Source: Pedobacter petrophilus (GTDB lineage Bacteria; Bacteroidota; Bacteroidia; Sphingobacteriales; Sphingobacteriaceae). From it: a DNA stretch of 64,000 nt. Below, one piece after another: positions 35,380 to 44,720 of the stretch (positions within the stretch are counted from its first letter, which is position 1; each line of letters begins with the position of its first letter). The DNA lies in NCBI RefSeq assembly GCF_009674725.1, contig NZ_WKKH01000008.1, positions 62,001 through 126,000 on the forward strand, in the 5' to 3' direction. The notes under the pieces are model-generated. The model worked only from the letters and a program-made list of their open reading frames with translations, was not told the origin of the DNA and ran no database searches. The translations under genes and the position numbers were made by a program.

Positions 35380-37353
35380 TTAGTTTACTTTTTTAAGCAA
35401 AAATTCACTTTTTTGATTTTGAATAATTTTGCTGTAAAACTCTTTCAAATAGAGATACAATTCTGGCTCATAAATCGCATTGTTAAACTGCAAAGCCTGA
35501 TTCAGTGATAAAGTATTATTTTCAAAAGTCGTATTCAGTAAGTATTTTCCGCCTGAATTAGGGAGGCCTATTGCCATATTTTTAGGTTTCTCCAGTAGTT
35601 CATACTTTTCTGGCAGGACAATATTAATCGAGATTCGCTCATCAGTTGCTGCACCTAAATCAACAGGATAGGTTCTTTCATCCAGATTAAATGGATTTTT
35701 CGTTATGGCATTAATGAAAAACGGACTCAAATAGAACTGCTTATTATTAGAACCATCATTCACTGTAAATTCAACCTCGAACACTTCCGTCAGCACATTC
35801 TCAATACTGTCAATGTTACTGATTGACTGATGTAAAATTTTTATCCTTGGCAAACGTTCATCTATTTTTTCGACATATTCTTCTACCGATCCATATTTTT
35901 TAATTTCTCTTCTCCTGTTAAAAGCTGAATAACCCTGACTATGCGTAGTAAGTGTTCCGGTTAGTTTCCCATCATCATTCAATTTTCCAAACAATATGTA
36001 GCTTGTAACTGCCTTTTGGCTGGCTTTCAGGTCAATCCAGTAAGATGCTTTTTTCAAATTAATTACCCTTCCTTGGTCATTTATACACCTTAAAGGCAGC
36101 AAGCCGAAAGGAAGTAGCGGCTCAGAAGCATCTAACAGGTAGCTTTGATCACCTATATTTACTTTAGCAACTATATAGTTAAAATCCGAAATAATAGGAT
36201 AGAGCTTATTAAGTGTTCCGTTTTCTCTTGTTGATAAAATTACGGCTTCGGCATCAAGGTTTGCCGCTGATAGCGCTGCAATCAGGTTAAAGTTAATGTC
36301 CGCAATATTCCCAGACCTGATTTCCAACGCTTTTTTAACGCTTTCTTCTGAGAAAATACCATAGTAATTATTCCACTTAATCTGTTTTTTAATGTAGGCA
36401 AAAACCGCTTTCGCCTTTTGCAGATCATCTGTTGCATCTTTTGTTATCCCTGCAATGAGATCTTTATAGAGGTCTTTTCGCTTCATTTGTGCACCAAAAG
36501 ATTTATCCAAGGTAAGCTCATAATCTACATCTTTCCAGGTTTTGGTATAAGAGGTTTTGCCTCCGTTAGGGCTGGTATAATCAGATAATTCGAAATAAAT
36601 GGCTGATTTGAAATTACTTGCTGCTGTCATGTTCTCTTCTTCGACAAATGCCGGAACATTCTTCATCAGATAACTGATTTTCGAGCAATCTATCTTCACA
36701 CCATTTATTCGTAAACATTCTTTTGAAATTTCAGATTTCTGATCAGTAAGTTTTAAATAGCCCCTTAAAGATACATTGTAGTTGTAAATGCCAGGAATAT
36801 ACACGAGGTATTCGCTCGATACTTTTGGCAGATCAGACTGAAATTGCCAGGTTTTAAAATTGAAAAGTCTGGGAGATCTTAATTTATAGGAATATTCGAT
36901 TATGGAGCCTTCTTTCAAGTTTGGAAGGGTGAATTTAGTTAAGCGGGTGTATTTCGATTTATTTTCGATGAACACAGCTTTTTTATCCATAATCGTTTCA
37001 GCAAAATTGTCGTTAATGTAATTAAAGGTAGAAGCTTTCAAATCTATTATGTTTTCCTGGCGGCTATCATCCTTATAAGTGGGTATTACAACATTAGCGG
37101 CATTAAAACCATTTTTGTTGTAGATTTTAATTTTTGTATGGTACTCGAAAACTAGTTCAAGCTGACCCGTTGCATCATCAATTTGAATAGATGCAGTTCC
37201 AAATTCTTTAAGTACAACGGCATTAGCGTTGCTATCTATTTTATTTTTATCGAATTCCAGGTCATCATAAGTCGCCTGTCCAAAAGGAAAATTTTGAGCG
37301 AAAGAAGATAGCGTCAGAAAGCAAAGAGCAAGCGGTAATAATAAGATTTTCAT
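35380..37353 (-). CDS. DUF3857/transglutaminase-like exported protein (catalytic residues lost)
   Basis: The 657-residue paralogue of the next gene has a signal peptide (1-19, ending SFAQ) and the DUF3857 and transglutaminase-like regions in the same order. At the nucleophile position the motif reads SGNIADINF (Ile for Cys) and at the His position FNYIVAKV (Tyr for His); the Asp of LLDASE is kept. The domain is therefore probably not catalytic and may bind a ligand or its paralogue. It is the first gene of the pair. Confidence 0.83.
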   Translation of the reverse strand: MKILLLPLALCFLTLSSFAQNFPFGQATYDDLEFDKNKIDSNANAVVLKEFGTASIQIDDATGQLELVFEYHTKIKIYNKNGFNAANVVIPTYKDDSRQENIIDLKASTFNYINDNFAETIMDKKAVFIENKSKYTRLTKFTLPNLKEGSIIEYSYKLRSPRLFNFKTWQFQSDLPKVSSEYLVYIPGIYNYNVSLRGYLKLTDQKSEISKECLRINGVKIDCSKISYLMKNVPAFVEEENMTAASNFKSAIYFELSDYTSPNGGKTSYTKTWKDVDYELTLDKSFGAQMKRKDLYKDLIAGITKDATDDLQKAKAVFAYIKKQIKWNNYYGIFSEESVKKALEIRSGNIADINFNLIAALSAANLDAEAVILSTRENGTLNKLYPIISDFNYIVAKVNIGDQSYLLDASEPLLPFGLLPLRCINDQGRVINLKKASYWIDLKASQKAVTSYILFGKLNDDGKLTGTLTTHSQGYSAFNRRREIKKYGSVEEYVEKIDERLPRIKILHQSISNIDSIENVLTEVFEVEFTVNDGSNNKQFYLSPFFINAITKNPFNLDERTYPVDLGAATDERISINIVLPEKYELLEKPKNMAIGLPNSGGKYLLNTTFENNTLSLNQALQFNNAIYEPELYLYLKEFYSKIIQNQKSEFLLKKVN

Positions 37354-37396
37354 TTAAAGCGTAATTTCCTGCAATTTAATGCTCGTTAAGATAAGT

Positions 37397-37525
37397 ATGA
37401 AATATTTTGAATTAAATAAATGCGATGTACAAACAAATCAATCCTTTTTAGCACTTTTGAATAAATATATATTAATGGATGTAGCTCAAACAGCTTCGTC
37501 TAAATCTGATATTAAAAACCGATGA
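37397..37525 (+). CDS. Possible 42-residue leader ORF coupled to the exonuclease gene
   Basis: An ATG-started frame of 42 codons (MKYFELNKCDVQTNQS...IKNR) ends in a TGA that overlaps the ATG of the downstream exonuclease (ATGA). Such an overlap suggests translational coupling. The peptide is soluble, with no signal and no family that I recognise. It may be a chance frame; there is no clear -7 box in front of it. Confidence 0.3.
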   Translation: MKYFELNKCDVQTNQSFLALLNKYILMDVAQTASSKSDIKNR

Positions 37526-38472
37526 AATTAAATTTAAAGCGCCCTTTAGCATTTTTCGATCTTGAGGCAACTGGTATAAACGTAGGTGCAGATAGAATAG
37601 TAGAAATTGCAATTCTTAAGGCAATGCCCGATGGAACCGAAATTGTTAAAACCTGGCGTGTAAATCCTGAAATGCCCATTCCATTGCAGACCTCTTTAAT
37701 TCACGGCATTTATGATGAGGATATTGCAAACGAGCCCACCTTTAAAGTTTTAGCGAAAGAAATTGCTGAATTTATTGGCGAGAGCGATTTGGCGGGTTAC
37801 AACTCAAATAAATTCGATATTCCCATGCTTTTAGAAGAGTTTTTAAGAGCAAATATTGATTTCGATATGAGCCAGAGAAAATTTGTCGATGTACAAAATA
37901 TCTTCCACCAGATGGAGCAACGTACGTTAAAAGCGGCATACAAATTTTATTGTCAGGAAGATTTGGTAAATGCACATGCTGCCGAAGCAGATGTTATTGC
38001 AACCTATAAAGTGCTTTTAGGTCAGTTGGAAATGTATAAAGAAACTGAATTTGAAAGCAAACAAGGTGTAAAAAGCGTTCCTGTTGTAAATGATATAGAT
38101 GCGCTACATGTATTTACAAATATTAACAAACCGGTTGATTTTGCTGGTCGTATGGTTTATAACGATCAGGATGAAGTTTGCTTTAATTTCGGGAAGCATA
38201 AGGGCAAAACAGCTCAGCAGGTTTTTGCAGTGGAGCCAAGTTATTATGCCTGGATGAAAAATGGCGATTTCCCACTTTACACCAAGAAAAAACTAGATGA
38301 AGAGTGGGCAAAATTTAATGCTAAAAAGAACGAAAACAGGGCACCGAAGCCGCAAAATAATGCTCCACAAGATCGCCCAGCATTTAAGAAACCACAACCA
38401 AAACCGGAGAAACCTGCACAGCCGATCAATACCGACATGCTTGAGCAGTTAAAGATGAAATTTGGTAAATAA
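37522..38472 (+). CDS. 3'-5' exonuclease, DnaQ/ExoX-like (DEDDh)
   Basis: The 316-residue exonuclease has an N-terminal DEDDh domain (1-about 180). Visible residues are Asp 13 and Glu 15 in FFDLEATG, the second Asp region GYNSNKFDIPML, and His/Asp in NAHAAEADVIAT. A second domain (about 220-270; FNFGKHKGKTAQQVF and YYAWMKNGDFP) matches the ExoX-like C-terminal module. The basic/proline tail (about 275-316) ends in MKFGK. It may act in DNA repair or as a proofreading-like nuclease; it is not fused to a polymerase. A terminator follows. Confidence 0.9.
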   Translation: MKLNLKRPLAFFDLEATGINVGADRIVEIAILKAMPDGTEIVKTWRVNPEMPIPLQTSLIHGIYDEDIANEPTFKVLAKEIAEFIGESDLAGYNSNKFDIPMLLEEFLRANIDFDMSQRKFVDVQNIFHQMEQRTLKAAYKFYCQEDLVNAHAAEADVIATYKVLLGQLEMYKETEFESKQGVKSVPVVNDIDALHVFTNINKPVDFAGRMVYNDQDEVCFNFGKHKGKTAQQVFAVEPSYYAWMKNGDFPLYTKKKLDEEWAKFNAKKNENRAPKPQNNAPQDRPAFKKPQPKPEKPAQPINTDMLEQLKMKFGK

Positions 38473-38488
38473 ATAAAATTCTAATCAG

Positions 38489-38528
38489 AAAGGCACAGGG
38501 CGATATTACTATTCCTTGTGCCTTTTTT
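38489..38528 (+). terminator. Terminator-like hairpin between the exonuclease and M1 peptidase genes
   Basis: AAAGGCACAGG pairs with CCTTGTGCCTTT (one wobble) around about 14 nt and is followed by a T-run. It ends 13 nt before the peptidase start codon, as at rnz. Confidence 0.8.
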
Positions 38529-38541
38529 AGTTAATAACAAG

Positions 38542-40401
38542 ATGAAAATAGTAAAACTTATTGCCTGGTGTATGCTCATTGGCAGTTCAATTCAGGCACA
38601 AACTCAGTTACCTATATTACCCGTTTTTCAGCATACTTATCAGAAAGCTACAAGAAATGTAAATGGAAAGCCGGGCAAAAATTATTGGCAAAATAGCGCT
38701 AAGTATAACTTGAAGATAGATTTTAATCCCGCAAGCCGGCTATTAAAAGGTAAAGTTGCGGTGGTTTATACAAATAATAGTCCTGATACATTAAATGAAG
38801 TCTGGTTTAAGTTATATCCAAATCTTTATCAAAAAGGTACGCCGAGGAAATCGAAAATAGCAGAGTCAGATTTAAGCGAAGGTGTAGCGATTGAAAAGCT
38901 GAGTGCAGCAGGAAATGCAATAAGTAATTACCAGATCGATGGTACGAACATGACTGTTAAGGTTCCTGCGGTGTTGCCTGGTAAAACTATAAAATTCGAC
39001 ATTGATTACCATTATACGCTCAACAAAGGCTCACACCTGCGCACAGGGCAAGTAGATGAAGGTTCACATTTCGTAGCCTATTTCTTTCCAAGAATTGCTG
39101 TTTATGATGATGTAGATGGCTGGAACAAGTTTCCTTATACCGGTGCAGAAGAATTTTATAACGATTTTGATCAGTTTAATGCTGAAGTAACTGTGCCTGG
39201 TGGATATGGAGTTTGGGCAACCGGAGATCTTCAGAATGCAAGTGATGTTTTCCAGGATCAGATCGTATCCAGGATAGCATCGGCAGAAAAAAATGATGCA
39301 GTAATTGATGTGATTACCACGCAGGATTTGGCTGATAAAAAGGTGACGAAAAATAATGCCTTCAACACCTTCAAATTTGAAGCGACTAATGTTACCGACT
39401 TTGTTTTTGCTTTAAGCGATCATTATTTATGGAAGTCTGCCAGTTTAGTTGTTGATCCAAAAACAAAAAGAAGAACAAGGGTAGATGCAGTCTTCAATCC
39501 GAAACATAAAGATTATTATGAAGTGATTGATTTTGCCCGTAAAACGGTATCCTCGATGAGCTTTGTCTTTCCAAAATGGCCATTCCCATATAGTCATGAA
39601 ACCATTTTTGATGGACTGGATCAAATGGAATATCCAATGATGGTGAATGATAATCCGGTAGACAGCCGTGAAGACGCAATAACCCTTACTGATCATGAAA
39701 TTTTCCACACCATGTTCCCGTTCTACATGGGTATAAATGAAACAAAATATGGTTGGATGGATGAAGGCTGGGCCACGATAGGTGAGTGGCTTATTTCACC
39801 CATGATCGATTCTACGATGGTTGACGAATATGGAATTCAGCCAACAGCTTCCTCTTCAGGAAGTAAAGATGATTCGCCGATAATGACCTTGACACCTGAT
39901 TTGAAAGGTTCGGGATCATTTACAAATTCCTACCCAAAACCGGGTTTAGCGTATCTTTTTGTTAAAGACTATTTGGGTGATGAGTTATTTACTAAAGCCC
40001 TTCATACCTACATTAAGAATTGGAATGGAAAACACCCCATGCCACACGATTTCTTTAATAGCATAAATGAGGGAAGCGGAAAAAATTTAAACTGGTTTTG
40101 GAAACCATGGTTTTTCGAAGGTGGAATCCTCGATTTAGGGATTAAAGCTGTAGATAAAACGAATAGCGGATACACCGTAACGGTTGAAAATAAAGGGATA
40201 AAACCTCTTCCAATAGACCTGACTTTAACCTATAGTGATGGCTCGACTGAAAAAAATCACAGCACGATCGGCGTGTGGGAAAAAGGAAATAAATTGGTTA
40301 CTATCAAAATCAAAACAACCAAAAAGCTTAAAAAGGCAGTAATGGGAAGCAGCCATGTTCCGGATAAATCTAAGGGTGATAATACTTTTAATGTGAACTA
40401 G
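38542..40401 (+). CDS. M1 family metallopeptidase
   Basis: The 619-residue exported Zn aminopeptidase-like enzyme has a signal peptide ending IQAQ. The zinc signature is HEIFH (385-389) with the third ligand Glu 408 in MDEGW, an exact HExxH-x18-E spacing. The usual GxMEN motif is represented by DGLDQMEYP. The protein lacks the large ERAP-type C-terminal domain; the C-terminal 80 residues form a small beta domain. Start at 38542 because the earlier ATG at 38518 lies inside a terminator hairpin. Substrate unknown. Confidence 0.9.
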   Translation: MKIVKLIAWCMLIGSSIQAQTQLPILPVFQHTYQKATRNVNGKPGKNYWQNSAKYNLKIDFNPASRLLKGKVAVVYTNNSPDTLNEVWFKLYPNLYQKGTPRKSKIAESDLSEGVAIEKLSAAGNAISNYQIDGTNMTVKVPAVLPGKTIKFDIDYHYTLNKGSHLRTGQVDEGSHFVAYFFPRIAVYDDVDGWNKFPYTGAEEFYNDFDQFNAEVTVPGGYGVWATGDLQNASDVFQDQIVSRIASAEKNDAVIDVITTQDLADKKVTKNNAFNTFKFEATNVTDFVFALSDHYLWKSASLVVDPKTKRRTRVDAVFNPKHKDYYEVIDFARKTVSSMSFVFPKWPFPYSHETIFDGLDQMEYPMMVNDNPVDSREDAITLTDHEIFHTMFPFYMGINETKYGWMDEGWATIGEWLISPMIDSTMVDEYGIQPTASSSGSKDDSPIMTLTPDLKGSGSFTNSYPKPGLAYLFVKDYLGDELFTKALHTYIKNWNGKHPMPHDFFNSINEGSGKNLNWFWKPWFFEGGILDLGIKAVDKTNSGYTVTVENKGIKPLPIDLTLTYSDGSTEKNHSTIGVWEKGNKLVTIKIKTTKKLKKAVMGSSHVPDKSKGDNTFNVN

Positions 40402-40417
40402 CAGCTACCTGATAGTT

Positions 40418-40446
40418 AAGGCCTTCCTTTTATGGTGAGGCCTTTT
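40418..40446 (+). terminator. Terminator after the M1 peptidase gene
   Basis: AAGGCCT pairs with AGGCCTT around 13 nt and is followed by TT. It is short and can also be read on the minus strand, so it may serve the convergent queG as well. Confidence 0.55.
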
Positions 40447-40454
40447 CACATAAA

Positions 40455-41390
40455 CTATTCGGGCTTTAGAAAATCTATGTTTCTTTTTAGTCCATTATAT
40501 TTTGTTCGCTTTACAGCAGACCCTTTAAATACCTTTTTAAAAACCTCATCGGTGATTTCGGTCAGGTCTTTTGCTGTTAAATCCAATAAGCCATTCTCAG
40601 GCTTAAAGGCGTCTTCATTATGGGCTTTAGAAAACCTGTTCCAGGGGCAAACATCCTGGCAAATGTCGCACCCAAACATCCAGTTGTTCATTTTATCTTT
40701 GAATTCTGAAGGAATTTCGTTCTTCAGCTCAATGGTTAAGTAGGAAATGCACTTCGTTCCATCTACCACCTGAGGAGCAATAATGGCATCTGTAGGACAA
40801 GCATCTAAACAACGCGTGCAAGTGCCACAGTGATCAGTTTGAAACGGATGATCGTAATCCAGCTCTAAATCGATTATGAGTTCAGCAAGAAAGAAAAAAG
40901 AGCCTTCCGTTTTGCTAATCAAATTAGCGTTTTTACCGATCCAGCCGATGCCGGATTTTTTTGCCCAGGCGCGATCCAAAACAGGAGCGGAGTCTACAAA
41001 AGCCCTGCCGGAAACTTCGCCTATATTTTCTTCTATAAAATAAGTTAATGCTTTTAGTTTGTCCTTTATTACGGTATGATAATCTTGTCCGTAGGCATAT
41101 TTTGAAATTTTTGGGGCATTAGGGTCTAGTTGCTTCTCGTCAGTATAATAATTTAAAGATAAAGAGATTACTGATTTAGCGCCATCCACCAGAAGCCTCG
41201 GATCAAGGCGTTTATCAAAGTAATTTTCCATATACTTCATCTCGCCATGATGATTTTGATGCAACCATTTCTCCAGTCTAGGTGCTTCATTTTCCAGAAA
41301 CTCTGCTTTAGAAATACCAACATCCAGAAAGCCAAGGCGTTTGGCTTCATCCTTTATTAATTGACTATATTTTGCAGCATTATTGTACAC
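40455..41390 (-). CDS. queG: Epoxyqueuosine reductase
   Basis: It catalyses the last step of queuosine biosynthesis, reducing epoxyqueuosine to queuosine in tRNA wobble position 34; the enzyme uses cobalamin and two [4Fe-4S] clusters. The 311-residue protein has the first cluster motif [12 protein letters not shown] and the second [11 protein letters not shown]. The catalytic core has [11 protein letters not shown] and GWIGKN, as in other QueG. The short form here lacks a HEAT-repeat C-terminus. Single gene, convergent with the M1 peptidase. Confidence 0.95.
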   Translation of the reverse strand: MYNNAAKYSQLIKDEAKRLGFLDVGISKAEFLENEAPRLEKWLHQNHHGEMKYMENYFDKRLDPRLLVDGAKSVISLSLNYYTDEKQLDPNAPKISKYAYGQDYHTVIKDKLKALTYFIEENIGEVSGRAFVDSAPVLDRAWAKKSGIGWIGKNANLISKTEGSFFFLAELIIDLELDYDHPFQTDHCGTCTRCLDACPTDAIIAPQVVDGTKCISYLTIELKNEIPSEFKDKMNNWMFGCDICQDVCPWNRFSKAHNEDAFKPENGLLDLTAKDLTEITDEVFKKVFKGSAVKRTKYNGLKRNIDFLKPE

Positions 41391-41526
41391 AGATATGCAA
41401 AGATAAGGCTTAGGATTTAAAACATTTTCATTAATCCCGTGTTTTCATTACAGAACTAAATTAATTAATTGTGTTGCTTACAGAATCAGTAATTGATGGT
41501 GTGAGGACTTCACTCAACTAAGACAT

Positions 41527-41733
41527 ATGGAAGATATAGATCCAAAGCATACGGAATCAGGAGAAGCTCCTAAACCGATTGAACAAGATTACGAAAGTCA
41601 TAAAGAAGACCCGGGACCGGCAAAGCCAGCGGTAACAGAAAAAGATGAAAACGGGGCAGGTTCTGTATTAAAATGGATTTTGCCAATTGCCGTAATCATT
41701 GGGATTATCGTATGGTTTGCATTAAGGAAATAA
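41527..41733 (+). CDS. Small tail-anchored protein
   Basis: The 68-residue product has a charged, Pro/Glu-rich cytoplasmic-like region (1-46, many E/D/K) and a C-terminal membrane helix (about 48-65, WILPIAVIIGIIVWFAL) followed by RK. It has no signal peptide; its topology is probably tail-anchored with the acidic part in the cytoplasm. No family recognised. A very good terminator follows, supporting it as a real monocistronic gene. Confidence 0.65.
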   Translation: MEDIDPKHTESGEAPKPIEQDYESHKEDPGPAKPAVTEKDENGAGSVLKWILPIAVIIGIIVWFALRK

Positions 41734-41752
41734 TTAGCTTTAGATTAGAATG

Positions 41753-41787
41753 AAATGCCGGTTGTTGATGCGACCGGCATTTTTTTA
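41753..41787 (+). terminator. Terminator of the small tail-anchored gene
   Basis: The stem AAATGCCGGT/ACCGGCATTT is perfect and is followed by six T, about 20 nt after the stop. Confidence 0.88.
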
Positions 41788-41824
41788 TGTTTATTTTTAC
41801 ATCCTATTAGATAAGAAACTTTAT

Positions 41825-43333
41825 CTATTTCAATAATTTAGTTTGGTACAAATCAGTACGTCTATCTTTCAAAACCTTAACAGTTCCATAGTGGTGTAAT
41901 TCATCTAGAAGGTGGAGATCAACATCAACAACTAATACCATTTCCGTATTAGGTGTGGCTTCTGCCTTTACCGCATTAGTTGGAAAAGCAAAATCTGATG
42001 GTGTGAAAACTGCAGATTGGGCAAATTGAATATCCATATTATTAACTTTTGGCAAGTTACCCACGCAACCTGCAATAGCCACATAACATTCATTTTCTAT
42101 TGCCCTGGCTTGTGCGCAATGTCTCACCCTTGTATATCCGTTTTGGGTATCTGTTAAAAACGGAACGAATAAAATTTGCATGCCTTGATCAGCGTATATT
42201 CTGCTCAATTCAGGGAACTCCACATCATAGCAGATCAAAATCCCGATTTTACCACAGTCAGTATCAAAAACCTGCACCTTATCGCCACCGATCATTCCAT
42301 AGTATTTTTGTTCATTAGGCGTGATGTGAATTTTTCTATACTCATCTATTTTACCAGTTCTATGGCACAGATAGGTAGCATTGTATAACTTTCCATTTTC
42401 TAGTAAAGGCATACTTCCGGTGATGATGTTCACATTGTAGCTCAATGCATATTCATGCATTCTATCTACAATCTCCTGTGTTTTTTCCGCCAATTTACGC
42501 ATCGCTTCAATTTCAGGAAGGTGATTGTAAGGTTGGAGTAATGGCGTGTTAAACAACTCGGGGAACATGATGAAATCGGATTTGTATCCACTTAGCGCAT
42601 CAACGAAGAACTCCACCTGCTCATAGAAAACATCCATATCCGGAAACAATCGCATTTCCCATTGTACCAATCCAAGTCTGATCGTCATTGCCGACCTTGC
42701 GGAAGCATCTACCCCCTGGTAATAGATATTATTCCATTCAATTAGCGTGGCAAACTCTTTTGATTCTTTATCACCTGGGAGATAATTTTTCAAAACTTTA
42801 CGAACGTGAAAGTCATTGGAAATTTGAAAAGTTAAGGTTGGATCGTAAATTTCTTTCGCTTTAACTTTATCGATGTATTGTCTGGGTGTTAAAGTTTCAG
42901 AATAGGTGTGGTACCCCGGGATTCTTCCCCCCGCAATAATACTTTTTAAATTTAAGCTTTCACAAAGTTCTTTTCTAGCTTCATAAAGTCTTCTTCCCAG
43001 TCTTAATCCGCGAAAATCAGGATGTACAAAAATTTCGATCCCATATAATGTATCTCCATTTGGATCATGAGTAGAGAAAGAATAATCACCCGTAATTAAT
43101 TTATAGGTATGGCGATCGCCGTATTCATCATATTCAACAATTATAGCGAGTGAGCAGGCAACAACTTTATCATCTACAGCAATACAAAGCTGACCTTCAG
43201 GAAATATATTTAAGAGTTTTGCTATACTCGATTTTGGCCAGATTGAGCCACCCATGCTGTCATAGGCCTGGAGCATCGATTCTTTTAAGTCAGCATAATC
43301 CTCAAGGGTTAGCTTACGTAATTCAATATTCAT
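41825..43333 (-). CDS. GNAT acetyltransferase fused to a carbon-nitrogen hydrolase (nitrilase superfamily)
   Basis: The 502-residue two-domain protein has an N-terminal GNAT acetyltransferase region (1-about 200; HPDFRGLRLGRRLYEARKE contains the acetyl-CoA loop). A nitrilase-fold amidohydrolase follows (about 220-500). Its triad is visible as Glu in MFPELF, Lys in YRKIHITPNE and Cys in ILICYDVEFPE. The same fusion is common in Bacteroidota. The substrates are unknown, though the pairing suggests N-acylation or deamidation of a shared metabolite. Upstream is 333 nt without a gene. Confidence 0.92.
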   Translation of the reverse strand: MNIELRKLTLEDYADLKESMLQAYDSMGGSIWPKSSIAKLLNIFPEGQLCIAVDDKVVACSLAIIVEYDEYGDRHTYKLITGDYSFSTHDPNGDTLYGIEIFVHPDFRGLRLGRRLYEARKELCESLNLKSIIAGGRIPGYHTYSETLTPRQYIDKVKAKEIYDPTLTFQISNDFHVRKVLKNYLPGDKESKEFATLIEWNNIYYQGVDASARSAMTIRLGLVQWEMRLFPDMDVFYEQVEFFVDALSGYKSDFIMFPELFNTPLLQPYNHLPEIEAMRKLAEKTQEIVDRMHEYALSYNVNIITGSMPLLENGKLYNATYLCHRTGKIDEYRKIHITPNEQKYYGMIGGDKVQVFDTDCGKIGILICYDVEFPELSRIYADQGMQILFVPFLTDTQNGYTRVRHCAQARAIENECYVAIAGCVGNLPKVNNMDIQFAQSAVFTPSDFAFPTNAVKAEATPNTEMVLVVDVDLHLLDELHHYGTVKVLKDRRTDLYQTKLLK

Positions 43334-43666
43334 AATTTGTTGGTTTTACCCTTACTGAACGGTTTAGGGTGTTAAATGTTTGGTGAAATTAAAAGAATCT
43401 TCGATGACTTCTTAAAGATGTTTCACTTCTTTTAAGGATATCATGTATTTAGTTAATGTCAAAAAATCAAATCAGCTGTCATCAGGGGCTTAACCTTTAG
43501 GGGTTAAAATACATTAGATCTAAAATTGTTAGAATCGGTATATGAATGAGCATTAAAATACGAATCCAAAAGTTGGGTTTATTGGTAAAAAGTCAGGTAG
43601 TTTAATGATTTGGTGGATTAGGTTTCCCTGCAGATTTAAAACGGTAAACAGGCGGTTTATTAAAGC
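43334..43666. other. Intergenic region without a supported gene
   Basis: Apart from a small hairpin (TTAACC/GGGTTAA around 43488-43507), I see no gene, RNA or repeat here. Frames are short. Confidence 0.4.
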
Positions 43667-44689
43667 CTAAAATAGTTTTCCGGTTTGCGCTGGATAATTC
43701 TTCTTCAAATGCTTGTATGCGGCTTCTGTAACTTCACGGCCACGAGATGTACGCATAATAAAGCCTTCCTGAATTAGAAAAGGTTCGTAAACCTCTTCAA
43801 TGGTTCCTTCATCTTCACCAACTGCAGTCGCAATGGTTTTTAAGCCCACTGGTCCGCCTTTAAATTTGTCGATAATGGTTGTCAGGATCTTATTATCCAT
43901 TTCATCCAGACCATGCTCATCCACATTAAGGGCATTCAAAGCGTAATTGGCAATATCGGGATCTATACTTCCGGTACCTTTTATCTGTGCGAAATCTCTT
44001 GTACGGCGGAGCAGTGCATTTGCAATACGAGGTGTACCACGACTCCGGCGAGCAATTTCAAATGCTCCTTCATCACTGATAGGTGTATTTAAGATGTCTG
44101 ATGATCTAAGAACAATCGTAGTTAATAGTTTTGCATCATAATACGCAAGGCGACAATTAATTCCAAATCTGGCTCTCAATGGAGCGGTAAGTAATCCAGA
44201 TCGGGTAGTGGCACCAACTAAAGTAAACGGGTTTAATGAAATCTGAACGGAACGTGCATTTGGCCCGGTTTCAAGCATAATATCAATCTTGAAATCTTCC
44301 ATTGCAGAGTAAAGATATTCTTCAACAACAGGGGACAGGCGATGAATTTCATCAATAAAAAGAATATCACCTTCATCGAGACCAGTCAAAAGGCCAGCCA
44401 AATCACCGGGTTTATCCAGAACAGGACCTGAGGTTACTTTTATCCCCGCGCCCATTTCGTTGGCAATGATGTAAGAAAGTGTGGTTTTGCCTAAACCCGG
44501 AGGCCCGTGCAACAATACATGATCTAAAGCTTCGCCACGAAGTTTTGCTGCCTGAACAAAAATCCGCAGGTTTTCCATCACTTTTTCCTGACCTGTAAAA
44601 TCCTCAAATGCCTGCGGCCTTAATACCCTTTCAATATCGCGATCGATAGGGGTGAGGTTGTTTGCATCCGGATCAAGATTTTCGTTCAT
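43667..44689 (-). CDS. ruvB: Holliday junction branch migration helicase RuvB
   Basis: The AAA+ motor of the RuvABC resolvasome drives branch migration of Holliday junctions. The 340-residue protein has Walker A GPPGLGKT (62-69), Walker B FIDEIH (111-116), the RuvB-specific [12 protein letters not shown] and the arginine finger region RARFGI; it ends with a winged helix. It is 31 nt after the 3-hydroxyacyl-CoA dehydrogenase gene on the same strand. A -7 box lies only 4 nt before its ATG, so a leaderless transcript is possible. ruvA and ruvC are not in the window. Confidence 0.97.
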   Translation of the reverse strand: MNENLDPDANNLTPIDRDIERVLRPQAFEDFTGQEKVMENLRIFVQAAKLRGEALDHVLLHGPPGLGKTTLSYIIANEMGAGIKVTSGPVLDKPGDLAGLLTGLDEGDILFIDEIHRLSPVVEEYLYSAMEDFKIDIMLETGPNARSVQISLNPFTLVGATTRSGLLTAPLRARFGINCRLAYYDAKLLTTIVLRSSDILNTPISDEGAFEIARRSRGTPRIANALLRRTRDFAQIKGTGSIDPDIANYALNALNVDEHGLDEMDNKILTTIIDKFKGGPVGLKTIATAVGEDEGTIEEVYEPFLIQEGFIMRTSRGREVTEAAYKHLKKNYPAQTGKLF

Positions 44690-44693
44690 AACG

Positions 44694-44701
44694 CAAATAT
44701 A
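44694..44701 (-). promoter_or_regulatory. -7 box immediately upstream of ruvB
   Basis: On the minus strand TATATTTG is 4 nt from the ruvB ATG, a spacing that would place the transcription start at or next to the start codon. No -33 TTG at the standard distance. Confidence 0.4.
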
Positions 44702-44720
44702 AAATAAAATGCTAAAAAAA

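Noticed and set aside
43377..43436. A 19-residue frame (MFGEIKRIFDDFLKMFHFF) in the gap upstream of the GNAT-nitrilase gene
   Set aside because: Very short, no promoter box, no conserved partner; probably chance.
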